Shown piece after piece: positions 47,101 to 59,184 of a DNA stretch of 64,000 bases. The number at the start of each line of letters is the position of its first letter. Within the stretch, counting starts at the first letter, position 1. A model generated the notes under the pieces. That model was not told where the DNA came from, did not search any database, and worked only from the letters and a program-made list of their open reading frames with translations. A program made the position numbers and the translations under genes. Location: positions 44,437,920-44,501,919 of the forward strand of contig OX104128.1 of NCBI GenBank assembly GCA_944470555.2, in the 5' to 3' direction. This DNA is from Heterobilharzia americana (taxonomy: Eukaryota; Platyhelminthes; Trematoda; Strigeidida; Schistosomatidae).

Positions 47101-48440
47101 AGTCTTCAGACTTCTTGAAATTAACTTTATACGCAACTGCGGTCCGCAGAGCTTCGAGGAAATACTTACTTTCACATATCTTGGATGTGTGCAATAAATC
47201 CAAGCACCTGCTCGTGGTAACAATATTCGCCCATTAAGTCATTCCGGTAACTACCCATGTCAGCAGTGAATATTTCAAAAGTGATCACAAAATGGTTTCT
47301 CTTGGCTGCCTGTCTCACAAGTTAGAGAAGTGTGAATGAGCATAATGTGCACTTAGATTTTCTTCCAGATCCACTACTGAACGCTGCCTATCTGAAAATT
47401 GATACTAAACTCACAATAGAAGATAAATAAAGTTACTCTACATGCGCGTACATCATATGTACACTACTTCTGAATGGGTTTCGAAAGAACGGGAGCTCCT
47501 CTTTTACTCCAAGCTTTTTACTAGTGTAGTAATTTTTTCGCTTCTGGTCTTCTTTCAGAATTGACTCAGAGTATCAGTGCCGCTCAAACGACGTTTTACG
47601 TAGTCTTTCTTACAACGAATGGCTAAAGTCCAAGGAACAAATAAAGTGGTGGAAGAAATCTAAACAAATAACAATATGCAAGAGATTAATCTACCTTAAG
47701 ACTATAAAAGCAACTTATGCGCAATAATGCTGCACCATGGTTTTTCTGGTATTCTGTATCATGTGACTTCACCAGGTGTAAACCAATGTGTGGCGAATGC
47801 ACTTCTTGAATAATGCTGCATACCTTAATATGAAACATCCCTGAAACCTTTACGCCACATATCGTCATCTAGATGATCATTTTCCTAATGTTCTTTTCTA
47901 TGCAATGCCACATGTATTTCCTGTGTAATAAACCTGTATTTCTGTGAAATGTGACACACGGAGGGCATGAAATGCTTGAATATGTTTATTCTTTAAGATC
48001 ATGTAACGGCGGGGTTGCCCACTGATACCCCCAAGCCATACACATGAGTGCTATATGGTGGCCACAGTCATGGGCATAAAGTGTGGTGCCAAAATGCCCA
48101 ACTGTCTGAAGAAATATTAAACTATGGTTACGAATAAATCATGTTGACCAGTTGTCACGCTTCCATCGAATATTACGCAGCACTGGTGCAACCTACGGAA
48201 GGCAAAAGCGAGGGCAATAATGTCCACTCATAAACCCTATCTATGTAGCGAAAGATGATAATTCTTTTCCGTTTCATAAGTAATACCACTGTAATCCTTG
48301 CTGGCTTGCTCCCTGCACTAGTCAAGATTATAGGATGGTTGTATTCTTTGAAGTATCATTTACATTATGATGCCTGTAAACTGGCGTCAACCTCATTATG
48401 TTACTTCGATTTATAAGTATAGTCACTATCCACCACATTG
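47101..48440 (+). mobile_element. CR1-clade 3'-untranslated-region remnant
   Basis: Segments at about 47480-47570 and 47730-47880 match 50640-50720 and 51040-51180 in the same order. A terminal block gatgcctgtaaactggcgtc near 48365 matches the end of the CR1 copies at 51865 and, more distantly, 63150. It is therefore the 3' end of an older CR1 copy that has lost its coding part. Confidence 0.55.
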
Positions 48441-49276
48441 CCCGTCTTATTCCCTTGCATTTCACGGACTACAAGCTATTTATAAGCAATTCGTTCTGTA
48501 ATTACTGGAACTAATCGGTGGCACATTTGAACTAGGTCAACGTTAGTAGATTACTAATTCGTGCTTCACTTATATGGAACCCGATAACTCACCGGCAGTA
48601 TTGGGCCAGGCTTTGCTTTCCAACAAATACTCGGCATCATACAACTACTGTGGTAATCTGCTTTTGTTAGAATAATACGTCCCAATGTTCTGAAAATTGT
48701 TTCCTGCAACCAACCTTCCTCGTAACTTTTATATCTCCAAAACATTGTCAACATTCAGTCTGCATACTTGCGGCCGAAGACAAAAGGATTTCGCGTTTGC
48801 ATACTGCTGTAGTATGCAGGACCGTAACCTCTGTCTAAGTTTTTGACAGTGCCTACATGTCGGAGTAAGCAACACGGAAGAAAGCCATTCGTGAGGACAG
48901 CCTTCATGAAACGCGTCAAATTTTTGGAAAGATTGTTCCTCATCCCAGTCCTTCACCCTTCTGTTACCCGATTGCTTAGAGGCATGCTCACTATTCACCT
49001 CTCGAAACAACAGTGCAGCAGTTTAACGTTGACTACTTCCATTCTTGCATACATATCATCACTCAATTATTACAACCATTCTACAAAGACTGCCGTCTTG
49101 GTGCTTTTATGGTGACATTCCGTAGCCTCCAAATTCTGTTTCACAGACAGCAAAACGCAGGCTCGTGTTTCCATTCGGCAGCAACTGTCGCGCCGCCTCA
49201 CTGGCTTCAGTCACTGAAATTTTTTGTCTGAATGAAACCATGCTGATTCTGTATGAGATATGTGTGTGACTACTAC
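48441..49276. other. Unassigned DNA between CR1 remnants
   Basis: Open frames on both strands (for example 48843-49115 plus and 48729-49010 minus) have no motif I recognise. It may be a 5' part of the CR1 copy that starts at 49277, but I cannot show this. Confidence 0.35.
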
Positions 49277-51925
49277 CACATATAAATCTGGCCCAACGTC
49301 AGATATTCAAAATTATTGTCCCATAAATATTACATCTGTAGTCTCTCGTATCATGGAGAAGGTGGTTGTGCGAGAAATCAATGATTACGTGGCTGCGCAT
49401 CAGCTACGTTCCCCTGTGCACAATGGTTTCTTATAAGGTCGTTCATGCAGTGCTTGCTCACCGGATTATTTTGAGGGGGTCACCTGCAGACGGGATGAAG
49501 GTTTTTACGTGATTGCCCTACTTTTTGACTTCAAAAAAGCATTTGATAAAGTGTCTCATAATCCGTTAATTCTGAAGCTTCAGTCATTTGGAATTAGTGG
49601 CCCTCTGTTATCGTTGGTAAGCTCATTCCTTAGACAGCGTACTCAAACTGTAAGGTTCAGTCACACCTATTCCCCCCCCCCAAAGCCGCAATCACACAAA
49701 TCAGCATGTGATTTTGGTGTCAGGTATTCTCGGAACTTAACGTTTACGGAGTATGCCCGGTCCCTCGCCTCCAAGTGCAGGCGCTCAGTTGGCCTTTTGC
49801 CTGCATAAGTACATACCACTGAGGCTAGACTGCTTTTATTCAAAGTAATGATCCACCCAGTACTTGAATATAGAAAAATCATCTTTGGCAGTGTGTATAC
49901 TTTGGGTAGGATACACACTGTGAATATTTACAGAAACTTTACTCGCCATGTATTGGGGCGCCACGAAGAACCTGATTATGTGGGAAGGTGTAAGAAACTG
50001 AAAATCGGCCCACCTTGGCCGAGACGCCTTAAGCTCAATCTTAACCTAGTTTTCCGCCTTTTGTGTGGCATTAATCATGTTTGGGGCGCTCCTACTTTTA
50101 AGCCTACGTCCTCATACAGTCCACGCAATCGCGAGCGCGTCTGCACCTATCAAACAACACCGCCTCAAACTTAGGTCACGATCCATCATGTTACGGTGCG
50201 GCAAGTTAAGAAATAAGCTCCCACATCGTATTCGCACCTACATGTACCCATTCCACTTTCCATGTCTACCCAACGAATTCCTTCAGATGGCGGATATTCA
50301 TAAATTTCTTGACATTCATAATAAATCAACAAACACGAAGTATAATGGAGCAATCAGCACGTAATAATGGTAGAGCTATTAAGTCCACTGTGAGCGCACA
50401 TAGATCTCTTAATGCATAAATTAGAGCCATTAAAGTCCTCGAGTTCCTTTAGTGCTGATGGCCTTGCGACTGCGTACAAGGGCGCGAGTACTGGCTCCTC
50501 TCTGCATAATGAAGTTAATGAACACTGTTTTCCTCGCAAAGCCACTACGGTACACCTCAAATAAAGAAAATTTCAAGAACCTTGTGATGGAAAAGCTTGT
50601 TAGGTGAATCCACATAAATGCATGAAAATGTACATAAATCTCGAACAAGTCAAAAGGAATTGGGACCTCTCTTCTCCGAATTGGATAGCGTAGTAATTTC
50701 GTTTTCCACATCTGCTCGTGCTTCTTCTTTCTTTTCCCATTTGCAGAAAGAGCTGCAAGTTGACATTCGATGCTGAAATTCAGTCTGAACATAGTTACTT
50801 TGTGAAAATAATACCTGCTCACAGGCGCCAAAAATCACTGGACTGCTTTCACTCTTTCACGAATCCTGGGCCATCTTCATGAATGACTAACCTACTGGTC
50901 GCGATGTTTTGTTTGCGACGAACCGATTAAACTTCCCCAACATTATTAGTAGCAGAGACATTCTGGACAGGTGATTAAACTAGCGACCAATTTACCCATT
51001 GGCTGGGAAAGCGGCTTACCTGCAGCAGCTCCCCACTACATATTTTCCAGTACTCTGTATCAAGTGTTCTTTTCATATTGAAGTTGATATGCAACAAATA
51101 CGTCTCTTGAATGATGCTGCTTACGCCAGTACAAAAGGTACCCGAAGCCAATGTATAAATACTGCCATTCGGACTATTGATCATTTCAACTTTAAATCAA
51201 TCTGATACAACAAATATTCTTGCTGCCATTAATTTATATTACGTTTAAACTTTACATGGTGACATGGAAATGCATTGATATGGGCATGCACCTTGGTTAT
51301 GTAACTACGGATACCTTATTGATACTTCGGATCGTGTAGATGGGTTCTTTGCTGCTAGAAAAGCTAAAAACTGAAGAATTTTCCGATGAATAGATGGTTA
51401 TATTACCAAATCACAAGCTGCCCAGATAAACTAACAACGTCGGTTGGTTATAACGCAAGCTTCGAACACTGAGCGCTTTCGTTATTGATAGTGGAACCTA
51501 TCTGTGTGATGGGAGATGAAAGTCCATGCCCATCTCATGAAGTTCAGCAGATCTTAATAAGATTAGGCACACCAATGACTTGATATGTGAAGTATTCAGT
51601 ACAGAACAACAGTTTGCGAACTTTTAAAAATTATGAATTTGACGGTGCTTGTGGACCGGTATCCCTCGTGTCAAACCCATTATATGAGGATAATATTTGT
51701 TATTACCTAAACTGTAACACTGTGTGCACTCTGAAAAGTGATAATTACTTGTTATTTTTGCAACTAGCAGGATTCTCTGCTGTTTTTAATGGGGTTTGAC
51801 GATGCTCCATCCGTACCATTCCGGACTCGTAAAGCCTTGTAGATATTTTAAGATATGTCAACGTGATGATGCCTGTAAACTGGCTTCTCTCATGTTGAGT
51901 TTTTAATATGAGAATAAAACATTTA
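49277..51925 (+). mobile_element. CR1-clade retrotransposon, 5'-truncated with RT core lost
   Basis: From 49277 the plus strand reads GPTSDIQNYCPINITSVVSR and continues to VIALLFDFKKAFDKVSHN, which includes RT motif A. An in-frame stop (taa) is at 49433-49435. Right after TVRFSHTYSPPP the frame meets a run of ten C (49672-49681). It resumes much further downstream in the family alignment (LTFTEYARSLASKCRRSVGL), so the motif B to motif C region with the catalytic FADD is missing. The C-terminal part runs to about 50285, then a 3' untranslated region ends at about 51925 with the block gatgcctgtaaactggctt. Confidence 0.75.
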
Positions 51926-51929
51926 TTTA

Positions 51930-52450
51930 CTGCAGTACTGTCCTGTCATGCTCAGTCGCTTGCTGTCTAGTGACGATCAGAAAATAGAGAAAACTCAACA
52001 ATACTTTACCAGACTTATTTTCTCGGCAATTCACACGAAGGCTGATGTTATACTAATTGACCAGAATCTTTGTAGTTGGGGCGAACAAAATTAAACCCCA
52101 GCATTTTTTATAAAGCCATACACCATGAAGTCAGTACTGATGTGGATGCGGTAAAGTTCGCCGACGGAATACCTCACGATCTTAGAGACCATGTCACACT
52201 ACCTAGTCACGCTACCATATGCTTCCATTTTGCCCAAATCTCCACTTTTCACAATGCACTACACTGACATTTGGAACAGACTGCCGTGTCATGTCCGATG
52301 CCCCAAGACAACATCTCAGTTTCAGTCAGCCTCTAACCATTACATCAATGAACTTGGGGCATGCAGAATTATTAATGTACCATACATGGACGACAGAATG
52401 TTCCTTATTGGTTCACCGGGTATCTAGAGCCCAACACGCAGTGATCTAAT
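51930..52450 (+). mobile_element. CR1-like C-terminal fragment
   Basis: The plus strand reads DDQKIEKTQQYFTRLIF near 51974, resembling the RVENIQRNFTRRLL segment of the intact element. It then reads YTDIWNRLPCHVRCPKTTSQ near 52262, resembling SMLWNKLPAPIRACRSLGQF. It is diverged and in two frames, and was probably an older family member. Confidence 0.6.
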
Positions 52451-53029
52451 GCAACCACTCAAGAGTTTATCATAGTGAGTAATTTTTGTTGAATTACATA
52501 CTATTCCGTCCGAATTCATGGCAGTTGTGTTTGATGCTAGTCACTGATCCTGACCTCAATGTTCTCCCTGTCTAGCTTTGCGCAGCTGCTCCTGCCCACT
52601 CCTACAAATAAGCATTCCACCCACTATACTTTTTTCCTTTTGAAATGACCTTGAAGTTTTCGCGCTGTACGGTGGTATAATTCAGTTTCGTGAGATAAAT
52701 TTGGCTTGGCCTTGGCGCGGGTGTGGTTATGATGGTCACAAGTGTTGTCTGATGTGTGATACATGCCAGAGGATGACTGAGTCAGTAATGCATGTGCCAA
52801 CTCGGCCACCTTAAAGTGGGTTGGAAATATCTCTGTAACCGTCGGCTTCAATGAGCACAGCGCAAAAATATTTAAAAATTTAAGGTGGGAAGATGCGAAG
52901 ATGGTGATAACTGACCAGCAGGCGTGATTAGTGTGACGGTATCTTTATGAAACCTATGGCTCTTGTACTTATGATGACAAAATAATGGTCAAAGAAAATT
53001 AGATCACTAAAAAAATTGTGATAAATCCA
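52451..53029. other. Unassigned DNA between CR1 copies
   Basis: No coding motif or repeat arm was recognised. The 75-codon minus-strand frame at 52624-52851 is not supported by any motif. Confidence 0.35.
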
Positions 53030-56000
53030 CCATGCCCACTACCTCAGCCCACTATCCACCACCACGTTGTCTCTATAGCCCCAATATGATAACAGTTAAC
53101 GGACAACACCATGATCATCCCTCCCCCACGATCGCACTCAAAGACACACACGACACATTTAAGGTAGAAAGAGTACTAGAAGCCGTTAAAAAAGAACGCA
53201 TTCAATGTGGTAAAACTAGTAATACAGAAGCAGTAGTGAGACCGATGAAAACCAGGATAAGCAGCTTCAGAAATAGCACCCTGGTTTATTCATAGACAAC
53301 GGCACATTCTACGACGACCCACCACAAATCAGCGAGCTGTTTAGTCACCGGTTTGCCGGCTGCTTTACGCATTAGGTCGAAATTAAAGTCACTGGTGTAC
53401 CGTCAACATCACCTCACTCGATAAGTACTGTGCTCTTCACTAAACAAAACGTTTCTCTAGCTATAGCATCTCTTCGAACCTCACACAGTGCAGGACCTGA
53501 TGGAATTCCAACCATCCCGTTAAAGAGAGGTGGCGAAGATACACCGCTGATTCTTTTGAAGCTCTTCAATATGTCCCTCTTCAGTGGCAGTTACTCTGAG
53601 AACCGGAAACTGTCATACATATGTCCCAAGCATAAATGTAGGCCTACATCTAATATGGAAAGCTACCGACCCATAAACACCACGTCAGTAGTATCCAGGA
53701 CTATGGAAAAGGTGACTGTGAAAGAAATTGTTGACTACATGACGAAAAACCAATAACCGTCACCAGCACAACATGGATTCTTAAAAGGCCGGTCATGCGC
53801 TACCAGCTATCTTGACTATCTAGCTGACGTTACAGGCAAGCATTGGATAAGATGCCTCACAAACGCCTGGTCATTAAGTTAAAATCATATGGTTTCCAAG
53901 ATCCGTTACTGTTCCGAATTAGAACATCTTTAGAGGGTCGCTTCCAAGTAGCAAAATTCAGTAACTGCTACTCATCCCCTAGGCATATACAATGTGGTGT
54001 CGTCCAGGGTAGTGTGCTGGGACCAATACGTTTCTTAATCTATGTAAACGATATCTGCAGTGTTATCCTAAATGGTATACCTTATCTTTTCGCAGACGAC
54101 TTGAAGACGGTCTACAGCTTTTCCCGCGCAGCACTAGCACAAGGCTTCTCTCAAATACAAGAAGATCTAGAGAGAATATTCACATTGAGCATGACCTGGC
54201 AGCTCCCTCTAAACCCAAATAAAAGTGGCATCCTCCATTTCAATAAATCCCACTTAGAAGTAACACTACACTTGGGTGACGTCGCACTGCAGATATACAA
54301 CACTATGAAAGACCTCGGAATCACTTGCTCCAGAAGTTTGACTTTTACGAAGTTTGCAGATTCAATAGTTTCCAAAGGCAGAAGACTCATTGGTCTTCTA
54401 CACAGAAGCATACACCTGAGACAAAACTTATACTGCACAAGGTTATGGCTCGCCCAATATTAGAGTATTGCACGGTTATCTGTGGCAACATGAAAGTATC
54501 GGACAGAATTTGAGTGGAGAACATGCAACGAAACTTTACTCGGTGCCTACCAATACAAAACGAAGGACTTGCATACGAAGCAAGATGCAAAAGACTGGAA
54601 CTACAATCACTCTGGCTGAGACGCCTGAAGCTCAACGTAACCTTTCTTTTTCACCTTTTATTTGGAAACTGTAAAACGAAACGTGCTACCACTTTAAAAT
54701 CAACGCAGGTATATAATCTGCGTAATACTGAGTACACCATCCCAATAAATACCGCTCAAAACTTCGATGTAGGTTCTTCACAACGCAATACGGTGTGCTC
54801 CTATACGCTCCTATACGAGCGTGTCGTTCTCTCGGCCAGTTTCAAAGATTACTTAGTGAATTCCTTCTATCTAACGATTCTCATCAACTCGTTGACGGCC
54901 AAACCACAAACGGTAATGCCATGTACAAAAGTACTACTGGTACCTAGACTCAAGGGAGACTAACAGCAATGACAAAAGTATACAATGCCAAAAACTAAAC
55001 GCATTAGTTAAATTAAAATGTAATTTCTTTAAAAGAATGACCAAGAGTCAACTGGAAGCGGAGTGCGATACTATTTGCAACAGTGAACTCAGTAGCTACT
55101 CTAGTGTAACCCAAATTTCTTTATAACCTAACTGATCTCACGACTTAACACCTATTTCCTAAAATTCTTCCCTCGAAATAATCTCTCTACTGCGGATCGA
55201 TAAAAGAACTGTCTGTCAGTGCATTTTCACATGTGAAATGTTTTGTTATTTGCCCTTTGTTGTCAGTACTTACATGTAAGTACTCTGCACCACCATATTG
55301 TTTCGGTAGCCCCGATATGGTAATGCTCAGCAGGCGACACCATGATCTCCCGCCCCCTGCTACTAGATAAAGGGCGGTTACCAGCTTAGAAAAAACTATG
55401 AATTTCACTTAAATGTTTATAACTTCATTAAACGTTTGAACTTAGGTATATAACAAGTGAATACCTGGTCCAAAATCCTCTAATCTCCCCATTTCGCAGT
55501 GGTATATCCGGCTTCAGATTAATTTTCATTGCCGTTGTGCGCACCTTCCTCCACCTAAGCTCACCTCTAAACGGTTGGTTCTGGATACTTCTTCAAGTAA
55601 GTTTTGCAGTCGGTACGAAGAACTCACCAGATGTATCATGGTTGATCAACTCCTGCGTACGTTTGTGCTGCTGTCTTGAATTTCGCCTGCTGCTCGCTTT
55701 TGTTATTCACTTTTCAGTTTTACTTAACCAGTCCTGCATTCAAATGGAATCCTAGAAATTGCGTTTGTCAGTGTGGACCTTGCCACCGAAATCTCATGAC
55801 AAACGTACACACCCCAAGGTCAAGACTGTGATGCGGCCTCACCTTGAAGAATATTGGAAGATTCAAACAATAACCGAATAATTCCTAATTTCGAACTGAG
55901 CCCGCTTCAATACACCTCTTATATGCCATAAATAACAGTATCTAATTTATAGCTTGGCACTGTGCATACTAGTCATTTCCCATTACCAACATTATCAAAC

Positions 56001-56062
56001 CTGTAAACTGGTTTGTATTCATGTCACCGATGTTGTATGAAATATATTATTATTATTATATA
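53030..56062 (+). mobile_element. CR1-clade retrotransposon, defective copy close to the intact one
   Basis: The body from about 53112 to 54963 is a close relative of the intact ORF2 from residue 350 onward. It begins LKDTHDTFKVERVLEAVKKE and retains FADDLKTVYSF. Its defects are frame changes, an in-frame stop after TKNQ (53754-53756), and a deletion at 53836-53841 that removes RT motif A. The 80 bases before 53112 match the 3' untranslated region rather than coding sequence. The 3' region 54964-56045 parallels 62092-63200 and ends in a TTA repeat (about 56046-56062). Confidence 0.85.
53430..54463 (+). pseudogene. Defective CR1 reverse transcriptase
   Basis: Two frames (53430-53756 and 53843-54463) hold the RT domain. 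The first covers IASLRTSHSAGPDGIPTIPL and YRPINTTSVVSRTMEKV. The second covers VVQGSVLGPIRFLIYVND and the catalytic FADD. Motif A, with its catalytic Asp, is deleted and the reading frame shifts, so no active enzyme can be made. Confidence 0.85.
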
Positions 56063-56093
56063 GGGCGTGTTTGCCATTACAGCAGGAAGAGTG

Positions 56094-56800
56094 AGTTTTA
56101 CTTCACTTAAATTCTGTGCGTAAGTTTTCGGTGCACAAACGAATACCTAGTTCCGAATCCCCTATTCTGTCTATTCCATGGTGATATCTTCGGCAACAGT
56201 TTTGTTTTCATGACTTTCGTGTGCACTTATATCTTCTCCGTAGACTGACCCCGAAAACTTGGTTTTGGGTGCTTCCCCGAGTAACCTTTGTAGTCACTAC
56301 AACGAACTCATATATATACATATATATATATATGCATCACGGTTGATATAACTTTGCATGGTGTTTTTGTGCTCCTGTTTCGAGTTTCGCCTGCTGCTCG
56401 CTTTTGTTATCCATTTTTCAGCTTTACCTAACCAGTTCCTTATCCACATGGAGTCCAGGCAAACGCATTCGTCAGCGTGCACCATGCCATCACAGCTTTA
56501 CGACGAACGTACACGGAGTCTGAAGTGAAGGTCGCCCGCCCTTCGATCAAGAGTAATGGGTGGTTCAAACAATGGCTTAAGAATTACTGATTCTGGACTG
56601 CACTTGCATCAACCAGCAGAACAATTTTCTCGGTGTTTGTCTGTTTCATTGTCTGTTGCCTGAGGAGTATTAACGCTCTTTAACGCAGCACAACTCTAAG
56701 CGCCAGGAACGACACCGTCTTTTACATTCCTTGTAAACAAAGTGATGAAAACTGAAGACCGGTTTGGTTTCATGTGACTGGTGTTGTGTGAGGTACTTAC
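56094..56800 (+). mobile_element. CR1-clade 3' untranslated region, diverged copy
   Basis: The segments cgcctgctgctcgcttttgt (about 56388), aaccagttccttatcc and cggtttggtttcatgtgact (about 56760) follow the same order as in 55.4-56.0 kb and 62.7-63.2 kb, but with clearly lower similarity. A (TA) stretch (about 56310-56333) interrupts it. It sits directly in front of the intact element and has no coding part. Confidence 0.65.
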
Positions 56801-57365
56801 CCGGTGAGTTCGTAACCTGCGTTACATTTGCACGTGATCTGTTATACTATAACTTTAACGTTACCAGCCGTTTGATATAGTACTTTTGAGCACCAAAAGT
56901 TACGTTTCGTTGTTCCTGCACAACGTGGTATTCTATATCGGCAATTTCCGCCGTACAGTAGATCTGTCTGTATAAAAGAAAGACTCGGAGCATATATAGC
57001 TTCTTATTCTCAGAAACTAAACTTTCTGAGCATCATACGCCTATTCTGGAACGTTAAAGAGACACCCACTTTGATATACACAGCGGAACCCAAGAAATTA
57101 CTGAGAAAACAGGGAAGTCAAAACAAGGACTAACTTGAAGAAAAGTTATTTGTCTGTAACACTCAGTTTAATTACGAACCAACGCTGTTAGCTTCGAGAC
57201 ACAATAGTTCCGCAATATACGTTGCCTGAAGTGTAAAGAAACACTCGCTAGCAACTGTCATATTTGATACATAAGTCGTTACTAAACCTTCTGTGACTTC
57301 TGGTTACTTCACTTGTTCTTCGGTATTGACGAACCCAATAAACGAGTAACTACTACTGCCACACC
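56801..57365 (+). other. Presumed 5' untranslated region of the intact CR1 element
   Basis: The start of the intact element cannot be fixed, because the other copies are 5'-truncated. This 565-base stretch lies between a diverged CR1 3' end and ORF1. It ends in a favourable start context (gccacaccatggtcc), so I take most of it as 5' untranslated region, where an internal promoter would be expected. Confidence 0.45.
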
Positions 57366-58478
57366 ATGGTCCACCCTAACAAACGTATATGTGCTATATA
57401 TACACCTAAACCTAACCCTAGCGCCTCAACTAAAAGAGCACGTTCACTAAGTGGTTCGACATCAAGCCATAAAAGAGGTCCTGAAGTTAAGGTAGTCGAT
57501 CTCATACCGGAGCTATATAACACTTCGCGTAAAAACAAGGAAGACTTGATAACCCTCCAGAAGCAACTACAAGACATGAACGCTAAGCTTGAAGTTGTTC
57601 TACCACTGCTCCACCTTTGTCAGCCTAATCTAGAAGCCAGTACAGAAACCTTATTAAAAACAGAAAGTGTCCTAGATTTCATTGCTACAGAGGTTAATAA
57701 AAGGATTATGTCCTCACATAATGTATTAGTATACAACATACCTGACCACGAACCGATCAAGCAAGCAAAAGCCTTATGTCTGCAGGCTTGTAACATGTCT
57801 TCTACAGAATGCCAAGTTACCCGTCTCCGCAAGAAGTTGGGGAAATATACCTGCCCCTTGCTGTTCAAATTTAGTGGCTCTTACCATGCCAGACACTTCC
57901 TATCATCCAAGCAACTTATTAGTGTATCCACACCATATAAAAATGTCAAACTTTCGCAAGACTTAACACCTTGTCAGAGACGTAGTCGCACAAAAATACC
58001 AAAAACTGCTAATTCTAGTCAAGCTCTGGTACCCAAAACAGCAACACAATCTATTAGCGAACTGGCTACTGTACAAACACAATGGAATGAGGAATACCAA
58101 AGCCCACAAACTAGCCCACTCACACACAGACGTAGAGCCGATGACACGACGGTAGGCTTGGACAAATCGATGAACTACACTCAAAAACAGGCACACGATC
58201 TCCTAAAGGTGGTCTCACTGTCTACAGAAGTGGAAAGCCAGTCCCCGTCTTACCCCGTCACACAGGTCACCCCCAAACCAAGTGCTACGCTATCGACCCA
58301 TCAAATTACTGAAAACGTTATTATGTCATCACCAGGTGTCACTCAGCCTATAAACATACCCAGCACCAGCCACAAGCACCCTGTTATCATAGGACCGCCC
58401 CCAAGCTTAGCGCGTAAACAGTCAAATCTATCCCACCTCAGCCAGTGCAAAACTTATATGCACCAAATAGGCAGATGA
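57366..58478 (+). CDS. CR1 ORF1 protein (RNA-binding, L1-ORF1p-like)
   Basis: This is a 370-residue frame from an ATG in a good context (acaccATGg) to a TGA stop. Residues 1-45 are basic and Ser/Pro-rich. Residues about 50-112 are heptad-like, suggesting a coiled coil for oligomerisation (IPELYNTSRKNKEDLITLQK). Residues about 115-190 resemble an RRM-like fold (SHNVLVYNIPDH, later CPLLFKFSGSYHARHFLS), followed by a basic patch (CQRRSRTKIP). In non-LTR elements such ORF1 proteins bind the element RNA and form ribonucleoprotein particles. The C-terminal 160 residues are low-complexity. A second frame, open for 230 codons, overlaps its end. Confidence 0.75.
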   Translation: MVHPNKRICAIYTPKPNPSASTKRARSLSGSTSSHKRGPEVKVVDLIPELYNTSRKNKEDLITLQKQLQDMNAKLEVVLPLLHLCQPNLEASTETLLKTESVLDFIATEVNKRIMSSHNVLVYNIPDHEPIKQAKALCLQACNMSSTECQVTRLRKKLGKYTCPLLFKFSGSYHARHFLSSKQLISVSTPYKNVKLSQDLTPCQRRSRTKIPKTANSSQALVPKTATQSISELATVQTQWNEEYQSPQTSPLTHRRRADDTTVGLDKSMNYTQKQAHDLLKVVSLSTEVESQSPSYPVTQVTPKPSATLSTHQITENVIMSSPGVTQPINIPSTSHKHPVIIGPPPSLARKQSNLSHLSQCKTYMHQIGR

Positions 58479-59134
58479 TAAAGAGTACAGATAGCACTAG
58501 ACACTCTTACACAAACCCCACTATGCACCTACCCAGGTTAAATAAACTGCCGAAAAGGCAATCAAGCAGTCTCACCAATAGACGAAAAAACAATACAAAT
58601 AGTCAAAAGACCATTGCACCCTCGCAAAGTCACACTAGGGAAAATGCCAAACGTTATTTCTCAGGTCATCCTATGACCAAGTCAAATAACTACTCTCCAG
58701 GCGACCCACACTTCTTAACACTTCCGCGGTCACTAGCAGATACACATCACCGCCGGACCCCTCAACGATCACAGTTATTGGATAGGGAGCAAAATGGTAG
58801 TCACAGACTATGCTTTCCGCCTCACCCATACGCCGAAAGACGTGGGTCATACGCTTCACAAGGACAAACTTACAACAGATCCCCTAAAGAAAATCAAGGG
58901 GAATATGAATCTGTCTATGACCAAAATGCATACGGCAACCAGCGGACAGGTGTGCCATACAACTTATCAATCCCCGTTACTTCTTATGAACAGGGTTTTT
59001 TCGGACAGCCTACGGCTGCAACGCCACCAGTAATGCAGGTGATTCGGATGCTGTCGGATCATCTGCTCTCTACCCTGACCAACAGTCTCTATACCAATCA
59101 CAATGTAGTGAATACCTCGCTCCTTCCGAGGTAA
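58445..59134 (+). CDS. Open frame overlapping the end of CR1 ORF1 (possible ORF1 continuation)
   Basis: A 230-codon frame lies in the -1 phase relative to ORF1, overlaps it by 34 bases and ends 50 bases before ORF2. There is no ATG at its start; the first codon of the reading is GTG. The protein is Asn/Ser/Thr/Pro-rich and basic (for example TNRRKNNTNSQKT, RRTPQRSQLLDR), similar in composition to the ORF1 tail. Either ORF1 is normally longer and this copy has lost or gained bases near 58450-58478, or it is read by a frameshift. I see no canonical slippery heptamer in the overlap. Confidence 0.45.
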   Translation: MQNLYAPNRQMIKSTDSTRHSYTNPTMHLPRLNKLPKRQSSSLTNRRKNNTNSQKTIAPSQSHTRENAKRYFSGHPMTKSNNYSPGDPHFLTLPRSLADTHHRRTPQRSQLLDREQNGSHRLCFPPHPYAERRGSYASQGQTYNRSPKENQGEYESVYDQNAYGNQRTGVPYNLSIPVTSYEQGFFGQPTAATPPVMQVIRMLSDHLLSTLTNSLYTNHNVVNTSLLPR

Positions 59135-59184
59135 ACAGTACCGAATCGTCACCCTGTACAAAAGGTCATGACATCGCTAGCACG

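Noticed and set aside
58445..58478. Programmed -1 frameshift site in the ORF1 overlap
   Set aside because: No heptamer of the X-XXY-YYZ type is present in the overlap, so I list the frame but do not claim frameshifting.
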